Assembly (NCBI GenBank): GCA_021018995.1
Contig: CM037592.1
Location: 74,837,301 to 74,901,300, forward strand
Origin: Chloranthus sessilifolius
Lineage: Eukaryota > Streptophyta > Magnoliopsida > Chloranthales > Chloranthaceae
Direction: 5' to 3'
Length of the DNA: 64,000 bases
In this document: positions 21,249 to 33,284 of the stretch, piece after piece
Layout: each line of letters starts with the position of its first letter
How positions within the stretch are numbered: position 1 is the stretch's first letter
Position numbers and translations under genes: made by a program
Notes under the pieces: generated by a model
The model's database searches: none
What the model saw: only the letters and a program-made list of their open reading frames with translations
What the model was told of the DNA's origin: nothing

Positions 21249-23158
21249 AATCTTTTCTAGTCCCTTAGCAAAGCTACATTAAATCTACTACAAAAATTAA
21301 ATGCCACTTTTGTAGGGAGCATGGATACATTTAGCATATGTACCACGCCTTTTAAACCCCTAGGTGATCCCTAGTGGAGGAGTGAAGTCTCCTGAGGGTT
21401 TTCAGTCAAGATACCCACAAACTTCTCAATGAAACAGTTAACAAAAGCTCAATATCATTAAGTGAGCAGTCAAGGAGCAGACTTAGTTTACCCTTGAATC
21501 AGTAAACATAAAAGAAATTTAATTTATTGGTTGCACAGTAATTGAAATAGCATAAACTTCTCCTGAATGCATAGCATTTCTAATTAGTTTACAACCACAG
21601 AAAACTGCACAAGTGTGTGCCAGCACTGAGCTCATCATCAGATTAAAAATTAGGTTGTAGGTCATAGATAATGCATTCACAATGCATTCAAGATCAGACC
21701 CAAAACTTTCCAGGGCATACTCTCATAAGGGTCTTGTTGAGGGGTTCATTTTCTCTCAGGCTCAAGAGTAGTTACATCCCCTAAATGGGTCTGTAAGCAT
21801 GAGCATAGGCAGAGTTCTTAAGTGTTGACATCATTGACACCTCCTCACCATAGATTGGATAACTCTTTATCTCCACATGACAGCTCACTCAACTTTGGAT
21901 CACAAGGGCTTTAACTGGGCTGTAATGTGGCTTATAGAGTGGGGTTGAAAGAATGGAGGGTTGAGAAGGGGTTCAAAATTGAGAAATCAGTAGGTGAAAG
22001 AGGTGATTCATAACTTCTCCTCCTTGATTTTAGCTCCTTTCCTCTTCTTTGAGATTTTTAGATTTGAAGTGATCAGTTTCTCTTCTTGATTTTGATTTTC
22101 CAAAAGAAAGTTCCTCTTGACTCCTCTCATACTCCTCTTCATTATTATTTTTGTTTCTTTTTTGATGGAATTTTCTTCTTTTTATTTTTGTTGTTGCTTT
22201 TCTGAAATGCCACCATGTTCTCAGTTACCATACTGCCAGAATTTTGAGATACTTCTTCTCCATTCACCTCATGTTGACCATAGCTAGTCCATCATCAACT
22301 CTTTCTCCTTTACCTTCTGAATTCTCAGAGTGAGGGTAGACTAAATCAAGATCATAGGTTCAGGTACAGGTACTCAGGTGTATTTTGAAGAAGTTCAGGA
22401 TTTAAAGCTCAAAGGGGGTATGGACAAGGGCAGTTGCTTAAGGGTTGGTCTTATTAGGCTAAAACTGTCCAAGAGAAGGCCTTGATCCTTTCCTAAGTCT
22501 CATGAGTGGTGTCAGTTGTTTCAACTTGGAGTTGCCTAACTTCTAGTGAGCACAGTGACTCAACCAGTCCTTAGAACTAGAAGAAGTTGCCTTAGTCACT
22601 CCTCAAAGAATAGAAAAAATTTTGTAGGCCCAATTCTCACTGGTTATGGTCTTCCTTTGAACTTTTAAGTATGCCCTCACCTTTTTCTCTCTCTAATGAT
22701 TCACTAAGTGTTGATACAAGTGAATTTCCTTGGTGATATCATCATGGAAATGTGAAATATTTAAAAGTTTATAATGTCTAAAGTTTGCAGAAATTTTAAA
22801 TTTCTTATTTGTCATATTTGTCATGATTCTTAAGTGAACAGAGGTCCATTTCCATATTACTCAGATGACTCTGCTGCACTTAGGTTAACCATTCCATGGG
22901 CAGGGTCTGCCTGCCACACCCCCAAACCTATGAGGAGCAGTGTCCTCACTGATTTAAAGGTGTCTGTGCAGCAGATTTATTAAGGGTAAAGAGAGGAGAA
23001 CATAACATGGACCAAAACACACAACAGACAAAGCAAAATAGTAATGACAAAAAGAGGAAAATCTATTAAAAATGAGAAGTGTACAAACTAGAAGACAACA
23101 GAAACAAAAGAGTGTAAAAATAGAAAAAATCCTAGGTACAATCTAATCAGAGTCTGGA
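21249..23158 (-). other. X 3' noncoding segment
   Basis: No coding signal. A second G-rich tract, tcataggtttgggggtgtgg on the minus strand, lies near 22912-22933, just after ORF2. Its counterpart in Y is at about 33525-33546. The rest aligns in order with Y 33285-35240. Confidence 0.7.
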
Positions 23159-26100
23159 TCAAAACTTGTCCCAACCCATCCTCTTAGCATGCTCTTGAAG
23201 GTAAGCCTCTTCCTCTTTTTTCCTCCGTTCCCTCTCTTCCTCTCTCTGGGCCGCAGTTTTGGGTATGGTTGGAGCCCTGACCCTCATTTTTCTGGTGTTT
23301 GGTTCAGGAGGGATCACGGCAGATTTATCTGTGGGTGGCTCAAGGGGTTTGGTGGGAGATTTGCCTTTGGGGCCCTTACCTTTGGAGCTCGTCCCTTTGG
23401 AGGCTTGCCCTTGCTGAGTCGGAGGGGGAATACGAGGGGATTGGGTTTGTGTTGGCTCAGGAGGGGCAACAGGGGGTTTATCTTTTGCTTTCACCTGAGG
23501 CAGGGGAGGACTTTTCCCTTTAGCAAGCTTAGGGGGAGCCACAGAAGATTGTTCTTGTTCTTTGGCTGCAGGAATGGCAGGGCTCTTCCCTTTCACTGGT
23601 TGGCTTATTGGTGGTGCCTCCTCAGACTGGGCAGATTTGTCTTTTCCAATTTTCAAAGAGGCAGTTGGGGGAGTAGTCCTCTTGGCAGCAACCTTCCTTT
23701 GCTGAGGATAAGTTTGTTCAGTAGGGCTTGATGAAGGAGCAGCAGCAAGAATCTTGGCACTGGGATCCAGAGGTGGTGCAGAATCAGAGTCTGAGTCAGG
23801 AGGAAAAAGCTCAGTGGGATCCAATCCAAGGGCAGCAGCAGCCTGTCTGCGTTCCTCTTTCGAAAGTAGGCGACCATGGGGATCATCCTGAGCAGAAGCT
23901 CTGGTGACCTTTGGAGGTGGGGATGGGGGGGCTGGCCTTTTTCCTTTTTGGGCTGCTGTGGCTCTTTGGGAAGTGGGAGGTTTCTTGGAAGGAGTCCGTT
24001 TTCTTTTGGGGGCAAGAGAGGGAACAAGGGGAGGCACTGAGACAGGAGCAGGAGCTGGAGTAGGGACTTGAGTAGGAGCAGGAGGAGGTACTGGAGTTGC
24101 GGCTGCAGGAGGTGGGGGAACAGTTTGTGTAGGTGTAGGGGCAGAGGGAGTGGGAGAAGATGGGGCTGGTTGTGTGGAATAGGATGGGGCCTCAGGGGGT
24201 GCGGTGGCGAGAGGGGTGGACTCAAGTGGTTGGCCAGACAGCGATGCCATCCTCTTTTGTAAAATTTCTATCTGCTTTTAAGCATAAAGGAGGTTGGCAT
24301 CAGAAATCCCCTTAGTGAGCCGGTGGATCTCCTCAGCATTGTGCAGTCTCTTTTCGAACATCCGGGCTCTCTTCTATGCCAGCTCGGCATTGCCCTTCTC
24401 CATTTCCGCACTCAGTTGGTAATAAGTAGCCACAGCCTTCGCTGCAGTGAGGGTCTCCAAAATTGACTCCCACCCGTTGGAAACATCTTGCAGCTTCTGG
24501 TTGTGAGTAAGCTTCAAGTCACTCATTTTCTGTAGCAAGGGATATTCAATGGCTTGGCGAAGTTGGGCCATGCCCCTCAGGACATCCCTTTTGATATAGG
24601 CATTGTCCCTCGTGGCATGGAGGAGGGTGAAGTAGGGAGGGTTGTAATAGGAGTGTCTGAGTAAGATTGGTAGAAATGGAGTGGAAGAAGTAGAAGGTGA
24701 TTGATCTTGGGGGGGAAAAGTGGGAGTTGTAGGGATGAAGTCAAGAGGAGGGGTGGAAAGGGCTGGGGCAGTCTGTGTTGAATGGTCAGTAAATTGAGGA
24801 GGGGGTAGGATAAGGGGTGGAATGGAAGGCATGGGTGGAAAAGTAAATTAAGGATGATCAGTGGAGGTGGATGGTTCTGGGTAAAGAAAAAATGGAATGG
24901 TGAAGGGTTAAAATGGAAGTGGTGGGGTTACAAATGTGTGGGTTTGAATGGGAAAGGTGGATGGGAAAGGAATGGGGTCTGTTTGGGTAGAAGTGTTGGT
25001 AAATTGTGGTGGAGGTAATATTAGTGGGGGAAGGATAGGTAGAGTGGGGAAGGAGTGGTGGGGTATGGTGTCTTGGAGGGTGAAGGGTGTAGGTAAGTCA
25101 ATTGGGGTGAGGTCTGGTTGCTCTGTGGAGTCAGAGGTGGAAAGAAGCTGGATGAGTGGGGTGGTAGGAGGTTGTGTAGAGATGGGTGGGTTTGTCAATG
25201 TTTGAAGTGTGGATTTAATGTTGGTGATGTCAGTTTGCAGCAGGTCTTAGGTTTGTGTTGTGGTGGATAGTTGGGTTTGGATGTCATGTATTAAGGAAAG
25301 GATATGGGTAAGGGTATCTGAGGTTGGTTGGGGTGGAGTATGAGGATAGGAGGGAATAGGTTGGAAAGGGGAAGTGGGGGCATGATGGAAAGTTGTAGGG
25401 GTAGAAGATGAAAGGTCTGGTGAGTGATGTGGAGAAGGGAGTGGGGAATTGGGGAGGGAGATATCATGGGATGGCAGGGTGTCAAGCAAGGTAGTCATGA
25501 AGGCCTGATACCCTGAAGTGGTGGCTAGGTTAATGTCAAGATCGTGGAGTGGAGATGTAGTTGGGAGAGGGTGGACTAAGGGTTGGTCAATATGTGGTGT
25601 GTCTGTGGGAGTGATAGGGGTGGGTGGGGTAGGTAAAGGTATGGTAGCTGTTGTGTGAGAGGTTTTCTTTTTAAGGTATGTGATCAAGGGAGGGCTGTCA
25701 GGGTTTAGGTCAGATGATGTTGGAGATATTGGGGCTGTGTATTGAGGTAAGGTGGGTGAAGGGGGAGTGTTGTCATGGGGTTCAACACTTTCCACCCAGG
25801 AACGAATCACAGTGGGAGGTGGAATGGAAAAGGGAGATAAGAGAGGGAAAGGGAGAGATGGAATAGGCAAAGAAACTAATGGAGAGGCAAGTGTGGTGGA
25901 TGGAGGTATTGTTGCAGATGCAGAGAGGTGTGCTTCTGCACCACCTTCTTTGGAGCAGGGGCTTTAGCCTTCTTTTTGGGGGCAGGGGTGGCCTTTGCCA
26001 CAGCAGTTCCCTCTCCCTGCTCAGAAACAACCTGAGCTTCAGCCTTCTTCTTCTTCTTCTGGGGATCCATCAGACTTCTGCTGATCCCCCATTGTCTTTT

Positions 26101-26958
26101 GGCAAAAGTGGTGGGAGTGAGGTCAGCAGATAATTCTCCCACTGGTATCTTGAACCCTCCCCTCAGAAGTAATTTGGTGATGAGTCTTCCATAGAGGAGA
26201 GTGTGGATCTTCTTTTGCAGCCTGAGCTTCACCATCATATCCTTCATGGCCTCAAAAATCAACCATGCAGCATTAAATCCATGGCCCAGAGAGAAGGAAT
26301 AGAGAGCATTAGCAATTGGTGTCCTCCTCTCTTGCTGATGGCCGGAGCAATAAATATTCTTCCTCAGCACTTGGTCAATGAACAACAATTTGGGATCCAA
26401 ATCTCTTCTTCTGATGGAGTCCCCTGTGGCCTTCAAACCTCTGGTAAGGGCCTGTGCAATGGTGTCAATGGGTGCACTCACAGGGGAACCATAACCACAG
26501 TTGGGATAAAAAATGGCAGGGATGCCCATGACTTCAAAGAATCAACGCTCAATGAGTAGCATCTCAAAATTGTCAACTAACACAAGGAGGCCTGGCTGCC
26601 CATGTGTGTCTGGTCTGACCCTAAGGTGCTGGTAAAAGAGTTGCACTAACCTAGGGTAAGCTAGTGCAGGAATCATTTTCATCAAGGAGATCAAATCTGC
26701 CTTGCGCAAGAACTCAATGGCAGGTGCTGACAGCGGCTCAGTTTCAAAGAAAGCTATATCAAAAATGGCTTCAGGCTCTAAGGGAATGGAAATGAGGAGC
26801 TCGGAGGGTGTAGAGTAATCAGGTGTTTGTTCAGCCACCTCAGGAACCACCTCCTTCCCTTTTTGTTGTGCCGTAGAGGACCTAGCTTTCTTAGGGGCAG
26901 GCTCCACGGTGGCCTGGTCCCTGGCTCTCTTCACAGGTGCACTTTTAGGAGCCATCAA
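23159..26958 (-). pseudogene. X ORF2: aORF domain, Pro-rich linker, coiled coil and basic tail
   Basis: Roughly 1260 codons in two frames with few stops. Order: basic N-terminus (MMAPKSAPVKRARD); family core at 26958-25900 with PLEPEAIFDIAFFETE, LAYPRLVQLFYQHLR, LLVLVDNFEML, GHQQERRTPIANALYSF and GHGFNAAWLIFEAM; a KKKKK-type basic run; a Pro/Ser/Thr linker (25870-24900); a helical segment with ATRDNAYIKRDVLRGMAQL (near 24600) shared with Y; and a long Pro/Lys-rich tail ending in an EEERERRKKEEEAYLQEH helix. A frame change lies near 25900, and stops occur near 26542, 25247, 24908 and 24374. It has no enzyme motif. The basic, coiled-coil layout would suit a nucleic-acid-binding or structural protein, which is inference. 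Confidence 0.75.
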
Positions 26959-27232
26959 GATTCTCCTTAGTGAGTGTGCAGTTGAAATTTTGAAAGAAGA
27001 GATTAAGAGATGAGTCTTACCCTAAAAGTTAGGGTTCTGTTCAATTTGATGCACGGTAGACTGCAAGAGCTCCTAGCAGGGGGCAACTGTTGATGGAAGC
27101 TTTAAGAACAAAAATCTAAAATTTCAAAGTGAGCAATGAACTGTTGACAGGATGTTGCAGGAGAGAGATTGAGAGGAGTGGGAGCTAGGGTTTCACTGGC
27201 AGGAGAGGAAAGAGAAAGCAGTAAAGAAAAGT

Positions 27233-27415
27233 AGCGTGAGGTGGGATTTTAAATATTGCGAGGCTCGGCGCGCTTTAAAAATATCCGCTCGCTGGATAGG
27301 CATGAATGGGTTGTGAGATTCGATGTTCATTTAAACTGCGCGAGGCAGCCCACCCAGCTATATCTGAACATGCGACAGCAAAGCAAAGTAATCCTTTATG
27401 AACTGCGTGAGAGGA
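27233..27415. promoter_or_regulatory. X motif cluster upstream of ORF2
   Basis: Copies include gcgtgagg, attgcgaggc, ggcgcgc, cgctcgctgg, ctgcgcgagg, atgcgacag and ctgcgtgag. They lie 270-460 bases upstream of the ORF2 start in X orientation, with a weak TTTAAA-type TATA candidate inside. This mirrors Y 16494-16816. The remainder of 26959-27770 has no ORF I trust. Confidence 0.6.
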
Positions 27416-27770
27416 AACCAAACCAAATTTTCAGAACCCCGAGATGGCTTAACAAAGTCAGAATTCACACATCCACTAGTCAGCCTTTTGACCTTTATTT
27501 TGTGGGTGGATTCTCTCACAGGCTCTCTTTCAGGGACACCCATAAGCATTATAAAACATTCAAAAATTCCCATACTTTCAAAGAATTAAATTCACACATC
27601 ATGAAAAGCATTCAAACAATACCATCATCATTCAATCACTTGAAATTGTCAAACAAAGGGAACAGGAATAAAAGTAGGCATAAAACACTAAACTCATACT
27701 CCAACAAGATCACTACAAATTCCTCTAAACTGTAAAGTACATATCATACAAAGGTGCACAGTTCTTAACA

Positions 27771-29306
27771 TCAATTCAATGAAAGATCCCCTTCAGGGTT
27801 TGAGGATCCTTCACCAATCAAAAATTGGCCCTTGGGATTAACCACTGGTTGACTAGGCAACCTTCCCTCTTCTCATTTGGCTAAGGTATTCGCTAGTTGG
27901 CCAATCTGTTCTTCCATCTTCTTGATGCTCTGACCATGAGAATTCACAGTCTGAGCCATGGAACTCAGGTTTTGTAGTGAGGTCAAGACCTGGTCCTCGA
28001 AAGAAGTATTTTTGGGTTGAGATGGGGCTACGACCAATTGATTTTGTTGCTGATGGGGCTGCTGATGGTGCTGGAAGTTAGACCTAGGGGCATTCCCTTG
28101 ATTGAACTGCTGCTATGGCCTTTGTGGTAAGGCCAACATCTGCTGGGGCTGCATGTAGTTGTCTTGCCTCCACCTCAGATTTGGGTGGTCTCTCCATTGG
28201 TAACCAGCATTTTGGTGCTGGTATACATATGGCTGTCTATTGTAGCCCCCAGATTGTTGCTGGCCATAAGATTGAGCAGCAGCAGCATGTTCCAAAACCA
28301 ATTCAGGAAATTGCCCTACAGATGGACATTCCTCCACTGTGCCGTGGGACTGCATATCGAGACATGCCTCCGCCACATGAGCAGCCCTTGGGTTACATCA
28401 CAACAAGAATTTGTCAAACTTCATAGAGAGGTTTGCCATCTGCAGCTGTAGGTCATTGTTCCCAGACACCTCATAAACTTTTCCTCTTGATCCAGCAGCA
28501 GGCCCCACCTTCGACTCAGATTCCTGACTAGTTCTTGCCAGGGATGGCTTTTGAAAAGCATTCTCACTGATCACCTCAAATAATTCCCATGCCTCCTCAG
28601 CAGTCTTGTGCATGTAGGATCCACCACAAGAGGCATTGACCATATCTCTATTTTTCTCATCAATCCCATTGTAGAAGCTTTGTACAAGCTGCCACTCTGG
28701 GATCTTGTGGTGGGGGCATTATTTGAGCATTTCTTTAAACCTATCCCAGGCTTGGTTAAAATCTTTAGTTGGGGATTGAGCAAAAGCAAGAATCTCCTTC
28801 CTCATCTGGCTAGTTTTGGTCTCAGGAAAGAACTTGGTCAGGAACTTGGTCTGCAGGTCTTTCCATGAAGCAATGCTATTGTTGGGGAGAGTGGTCAACC
28901 AGGTACTGGCCCTATCCTTCAGAGAGAAGGGAAAGAGTCTGAGCCTAGTAGCCTCAGGTCCCAAACTAGTGATATTAAAAGTGGTGCACAAGGCCAAGAA
29001 CTGGTCAATATGCTTGTACGGGTCCTCCTTGTTGAGCCCATGGAAAGAGGGCAGCATCTGGATGATTGAAGTTTTTATTTCATAATTCCCCTGAGCATTA
29101 GGGAATTGAATGCTAAAAGGGGAGTTATAGTCATCCGGAGCATTCAACTCCTTGAGAGTTCTGGGTTGTTCTTCACCCATAATTGTTGTCACAGATTCAC
29201 TTGGGGGCTCTCCTGTGGTGTGCCTGTCTCTTCTAAGTCTCCTTCCCCTTTCTAACTCAGGGTTAAGAGGCTCTAAAGTAGGGTTGAGAGATCTTCTCCC
29301 TAGCAT
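27771..29306 (-). pseudogene. gag: X gag, nearly intact
   Basis: 512 codons from MLGRRSLNPT to the stop at 27771-27773, in one frame apart from about four stops (near 28719, 28398, 28113 and 27870). Domains: Arg-rich N-terminus; retrotransposon gag core with MLPSFHGLNKEDPYKHIDQ, RLRLFPFSLKDRASTWL and a FFPETKTSQMR helix; ASCGGSYMHKTAEEAWELF; a Gln/Tyr/Pro-rich region; and the tail MEEQIGQLANTLAK ... RLPSQPVVNPKG. No CCHC knuckle is seen. It is the structural protein of an Athila/Tat-like element. Confidence 0.9.
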
Positions 29307-29644
29307 ACAAGCACACCAACAGCAAGGAGAGCTTCTTGCAAGCACATTGCAAAAGAATAACTTTACAATTAACAAATTTATCTAACTAATTTACAGCTAT
29401 TCAAAGAATACATTTACATCTATTCTAGATACTGCTAGAGAATTTTCAAGAAAGATAGACAGAGTTTTAAAAGTTAGAGAGTTTGCAAACAGAGGTAGCT
29501 AAGCTCCAATTGCAATTCAATTGTCCTTCACTGCTGCTGTCTAGATCTGCAAGAAAGGTTCAAAATTATATTAGCAATATCAATTATTCACATTTGAAAA
29601 GAATACTAAGAATACAAAAACTAATGGTCTACTAATAGATCATC

Positions 29645-29664
29645 TATCCCCGGCAGTTGCACCA
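29645..29664 (-). other. X primer binding site (tRNA-Asp-like)
   Basis: The minus strand reads TGGTGCAACTGCCGGGGATA, six bases inside the 5' LTR. It matches the expected tRNA-Asp complement at 15 of 20 positions. The interval 29307-29644 is leader without an ORF. Confidence 0.85.
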
Positions 29665-29670
29665 AAAACT

Positions 29671-32128
29671 TGTTGGTATCTCAGAGTGTGCTTTCTTTAT
29701 TGGTTGGTGATAAAAACAATTTAAAATCAAAGAAAGAGTAAAACAGGGGATGAAATCAGCACAACTGAGAAGTCCTAGACCTGCAAGATATAGGGTCCAT
29801 TGTAGCAAGTTTTGATAAGTAAGAGTTTGTCCCATAGGGAAAGGTGATCTACAACTCCAAGGGAGCCATCTCTAGTAGTCCCTCCAGATGTTACTACAGA
29901 TCTGACAGTCCTAAAAGGAGGGGAGTTTAAGGTCACTTATTCTAAGTATTCTAAGGTGACCTAATGTCTAAACTACAGAAAGGGTTGAGAGGATGGATGG
30001 AGTGTGGAAAATAAATATGAAAGGGTGAGAAGTATGTTATTGAGCCTAGATCAGAGGAGTTTTGTAACTCAGATTCAGATCTGATGTTATAGAAATCCTG
30101 TCCAATGGCTACATTATCACCACTGAGGAGAAAGGGTCCAACCCATCACTTCTGCCATGATTCAATCCCTTAAGGTTATAACCTGTCCACTCAAATGGTC
30201 ATAGACTATCCCATAGGGGAACCACAATCCAGGGACGGGTCAAAACAAGTTAGTCATTGTAGGCACTATTTCATCCAGGCTACCAGCTCAAGAATCCATA
30301 GGGAACCTCAACCTCTAAAGCTCTATGTGTGGGGCTAAGGCTGTATAGGACCATGATAGCCCAGACACAGAACCAACAAGAGATTGAGTACGACCTTCGA
30401 TCTAGCAGTCCATTGCTTGAGTGAGCTACGATGGTCCAGTCACAAGCCTACAATCTCTATAACCAGATTAGATCTAACATCTGATAGCGGATCTATACAA
30501 ATATAGGGGAGTCCGCCTCTGTACAATCTCCCACCAGGCTTCTACAAGCTCAGGTGTAAAGAAGAAGGATTCATCTTGGATCGGTGGATTAGAATCACCC
30601 TAAGGCTATAACCTGTCCACTTGAATGGTCACAGACTATCCAAGAGGCTATCCTCCTCACGGAGCCCAAGACAAAACAAGAATATCGCTGCCACCACCAT
30701 GGTCACAAGGCTACCAGCTCAAACTCCCATGGGGATTTCAGATCTAGTGGGTCCTGTGGTGAGGGTAAGGCTGTATAGGACCATGATAGCCAAGACACAT
30801 AGGTCACTTGGATCTGAGTGGCCCTTAGAATTAGTCCTCCATTGCTTTGAATCACAGCTAAAGTAATGGTGGATGACAAGGCAACAGCCTTGCACAGAGC
30901 AGATCACATTCAAACACAAATCCCATAAAGTGCAGATCCTATTACAGAACTTCCATTAATCTAGTTCAAAATGCATACAAAGACATAGCCAGCAAGTGCT
31001 GGACTATGGAGAGAAGGAAAAAGAAAAAGAAAACTACTGACGGCTACAAAAAAAAGAAAAACTATCTCAGATCAAGTCTCCAAGAAATGAGATGTGTTCC
31101 CAGCTATTCCAGGATTTTTCTCTCTAAAAACCGGCTCTCTAAACCTAAGCTAAGTATGGGTTTATATAGCAATTGTGTGGCGGCGCATTAGGGTTAGGAA
31201 ACCCTAATTTTAATAATGCCACATGGCCTAATGGTGATCCTTGGATGCCTCGAGGCACGTGTACAGAGATTTAAGCATGGGAGTGCGTGCCCTAATCGCT
31301 AGAAATTCCTAGAAGGTCCTCTGCTGAAGAGATGGAAGTTGAAGGTCAGAGCTTTGCTAGGTAGCCATTGTCTCCCAGACTTGTCGCGTGGTAGCTCTTG
31401 CTCTTCGTAAGGATGGTTTGACATTGAAGCTTCAGCCGTCGTGAGGTTGCCTTGGTTTGCTCTTCAGGCAGTCGCGCGGTAGAGAATTGCTCTCTCGCTG
31501 GATTGAACTTCGCGAGGTTGAGTAGACATCAAAGCCTCAGATGTCGCGGGGTTCGAGTTCACACAGTAGTGAGGTAGCTGTGCGTTCGCTAGGTTGATCT
31601 TCGCGCGGATGGCTCCGTCTTCGTGAGGATGCTTTCTTCTTGAACGGCGTGAGAACTGCGCGAGGAGTTCTCTTCTGATAATTGCATCCCACGGCCACTG
31701 CGCGATAGCTGCGCAAGGGGTCTCCTAAAGCTCCCTTTCCTTAGCTATTCTGAGCGAACTGCGCGAGGTTGAGAGAGGTCTGCTTTTAACTGTGAGAGAC
31801 TGTGTAATGTGTTCTACTCTTCAGCTTCACGAGAGCTGCGCGAGTTTGTGCTTTTGAAGTTCTTCAGTCAGTCAACTATGTGAGGAGTTGTAGTAAAGTC
31901 TTGGGAAGCTCATCTAGACTGTGCGAGGCTCATTTCATGTCTGGATTCAGAGTCCATCCTTCTGAAGGACTTCTGGTGCCAAAAGAGGCTCCTTAGCAGG
32001 ATTCCTGGCCTTATTTCACTACTGATTATTACCTACATAAAACACTTATCAAGAACTTATTAGATGGCTAAGGGTCTAATCAAAGGTTAAGTTAAGGGGT
32101 GAAAAGTGGTACTTTTCAGGTCTTAACA
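29671..32128 (-). repeat. X 5' LTR
   Basis: 2458 bases, homologous along its length to 18793-21235. TATA box on the minus strand at 31160-31169, motif cluster at about 31350-31930. The right edge TTAACA is followed by the TSD CTCCC and a C homopolymer belonging to Y. Confidence 0.95.
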
Positions 32129-32133
32129 CTCCC

Positions 32134-33284
32134 CCCCCCCACACTTTACACCACCACAGTCTACTACCTTCACTCATAGACCCACATCTCCCTTCAATCC
32201 TGTTTCACCCAACCAACCCACACCCAACAGCATACCAGACATCTTACCCTAAATCCTACACCTCCTACTGTCCCTCCAATCACAATTGTTAACGAATACC
32301 CAAAACCAATCAACCCTCGAAGCCCACCTTCACAATATTCACTCCACCCTACCAAACCCTACCTCCATTCCCACCATTTTACAATCCATCCACACAACTC
32401 TATCCACTCTAACCAAAACTTCCCAACAGTCACCTATTTTCCCATCAATCTGTCATCCTTCACCTACTCCCACACCCATTGCCCCTATCCTAGAAGCTTC
32501 TCCCATTCCCTCTAGAGATGTTTTCACCCAAACTGACCCTGAACCTCAGTCACATCCTGAACCTACCCTTGCCATATATCCAACTATCTCATCCTCCCCA
32601 CCTAGGCCTACACCCACCCCCTCTACTTCAATGGCTGGGCCTTCAGTTACTGGTCTGACCTTATTTCCTAATTCTTCTACTCCCATGCCACCCTGTTCCA
32701 ACCTACTCCGAGCCATGCAAGAAAATGCCTACATAAAAAGGGATGTAATTCAAGGCATGGCCGACTTGAAAGCAGCAGCGCGACAACCCCTCATGGATAA
32801 AATTAAACTGCTGATGCTTTCCCACAAGATTGAGAAAAAGGAAATCAAGGATGGATGGAGAGAGATTATGGTCCAATACAACCAGGAGAAGAAAATGGTG
32901 GAGAGTCAAGAAGATGTTATCAAAGAACTAAAAGAGAGACTGCGGCTGACTGAGGAGAGAGCTTATGATTACGGGGTGACTATTGCAGCCTTAGAAAAAA
33001 GGACAAATGCCCAAACTAACCGGGAGATGGCAGAAGCTCTTTTTAAAGAACTCAACCTTGATGTACCTCTTCAACAATTCGGCCCGATTGCCACTAGTCC
33101 AAGACCCATCAAACCTGGACTCAAAATCAAGGACCCTACTCTAAAGCTACTCCCCCCTTCTAAGAGAAAAAGTGCAACCAAGCCTAGGAAAATCACTTCA
33201 GAAAGACCATTGTCTAAGTCTGCTGCTTTAAAGATAGCTAAGGGTAAAGAGTTCCAGGAACCACCTACTGAACACAAGGACTAA
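32134..33284 (+). pseudogene. Y ORF2, C-terminal part
   Basis: An open frame of 332 codons begins with a Met at 32286; the Pro-rich sequence upstream continues the part before X. Residues about 1-130 are Pro/Ser/Thr-rich. Then comes NAYIKRDVIQGMADL, matching X NAYIKRDVLRGMAQL, followed by a charged coiled coil (about residues 165-250, with KELKERLRLTEERAYDYG) and a basic tail (KRKSATKPRK). It ends at a TAA-type boundary at 33282-33284. Long preservation of this frame in an old copy is notable. Confidence 0.75.

Larger units (their letters stand above)
18793..32128 (-). mobile_element. X: nonautonomous Athila/Tat-like element nested in Y, antiparallel
   Basis: Two direct LTRs (18793-21235 and 29671-32128) flank 8.4 kb carrying minus-strand gag and ORF2. 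The TSD CTCCC is perfect (18788-18792, 32129-32133). Removing X rejoins the Pro-rich ORF2 of Y. No pol domains are visible. The two LTRs differ at about 14 sites in the first 310 bases compared, so X is younger than Y. X and Y share LTR blocks, gag, ORF2 and motif words, making them members of related subfamilies. Confidence 0.95.

Noticed and set aside
23189-24262. Plus-strand and alternate-frame ORFs over the X Pro-rich region (for example 23189-23731 and 23653-24225)
   Set aside because: Frame shadows of the Pro/Lys-rich X ORF2; the minus frame starting at 24250 has the sensible coding composition and continues the ORF2 order.
27256-27735. 159-codon plus-strand ORF as a possible host gene
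   Set aside because: It overlaps the motif cluster and leader between X gag and ORF2, has no recognisable domain, and runs antisense to X.
32129-32140. C homopolymer as a G-quadruplex or assembly error
   Set aside because: It is explained by the CTCCC duplication merging with C-rich Y sequence; its exact length may still be unreliable.
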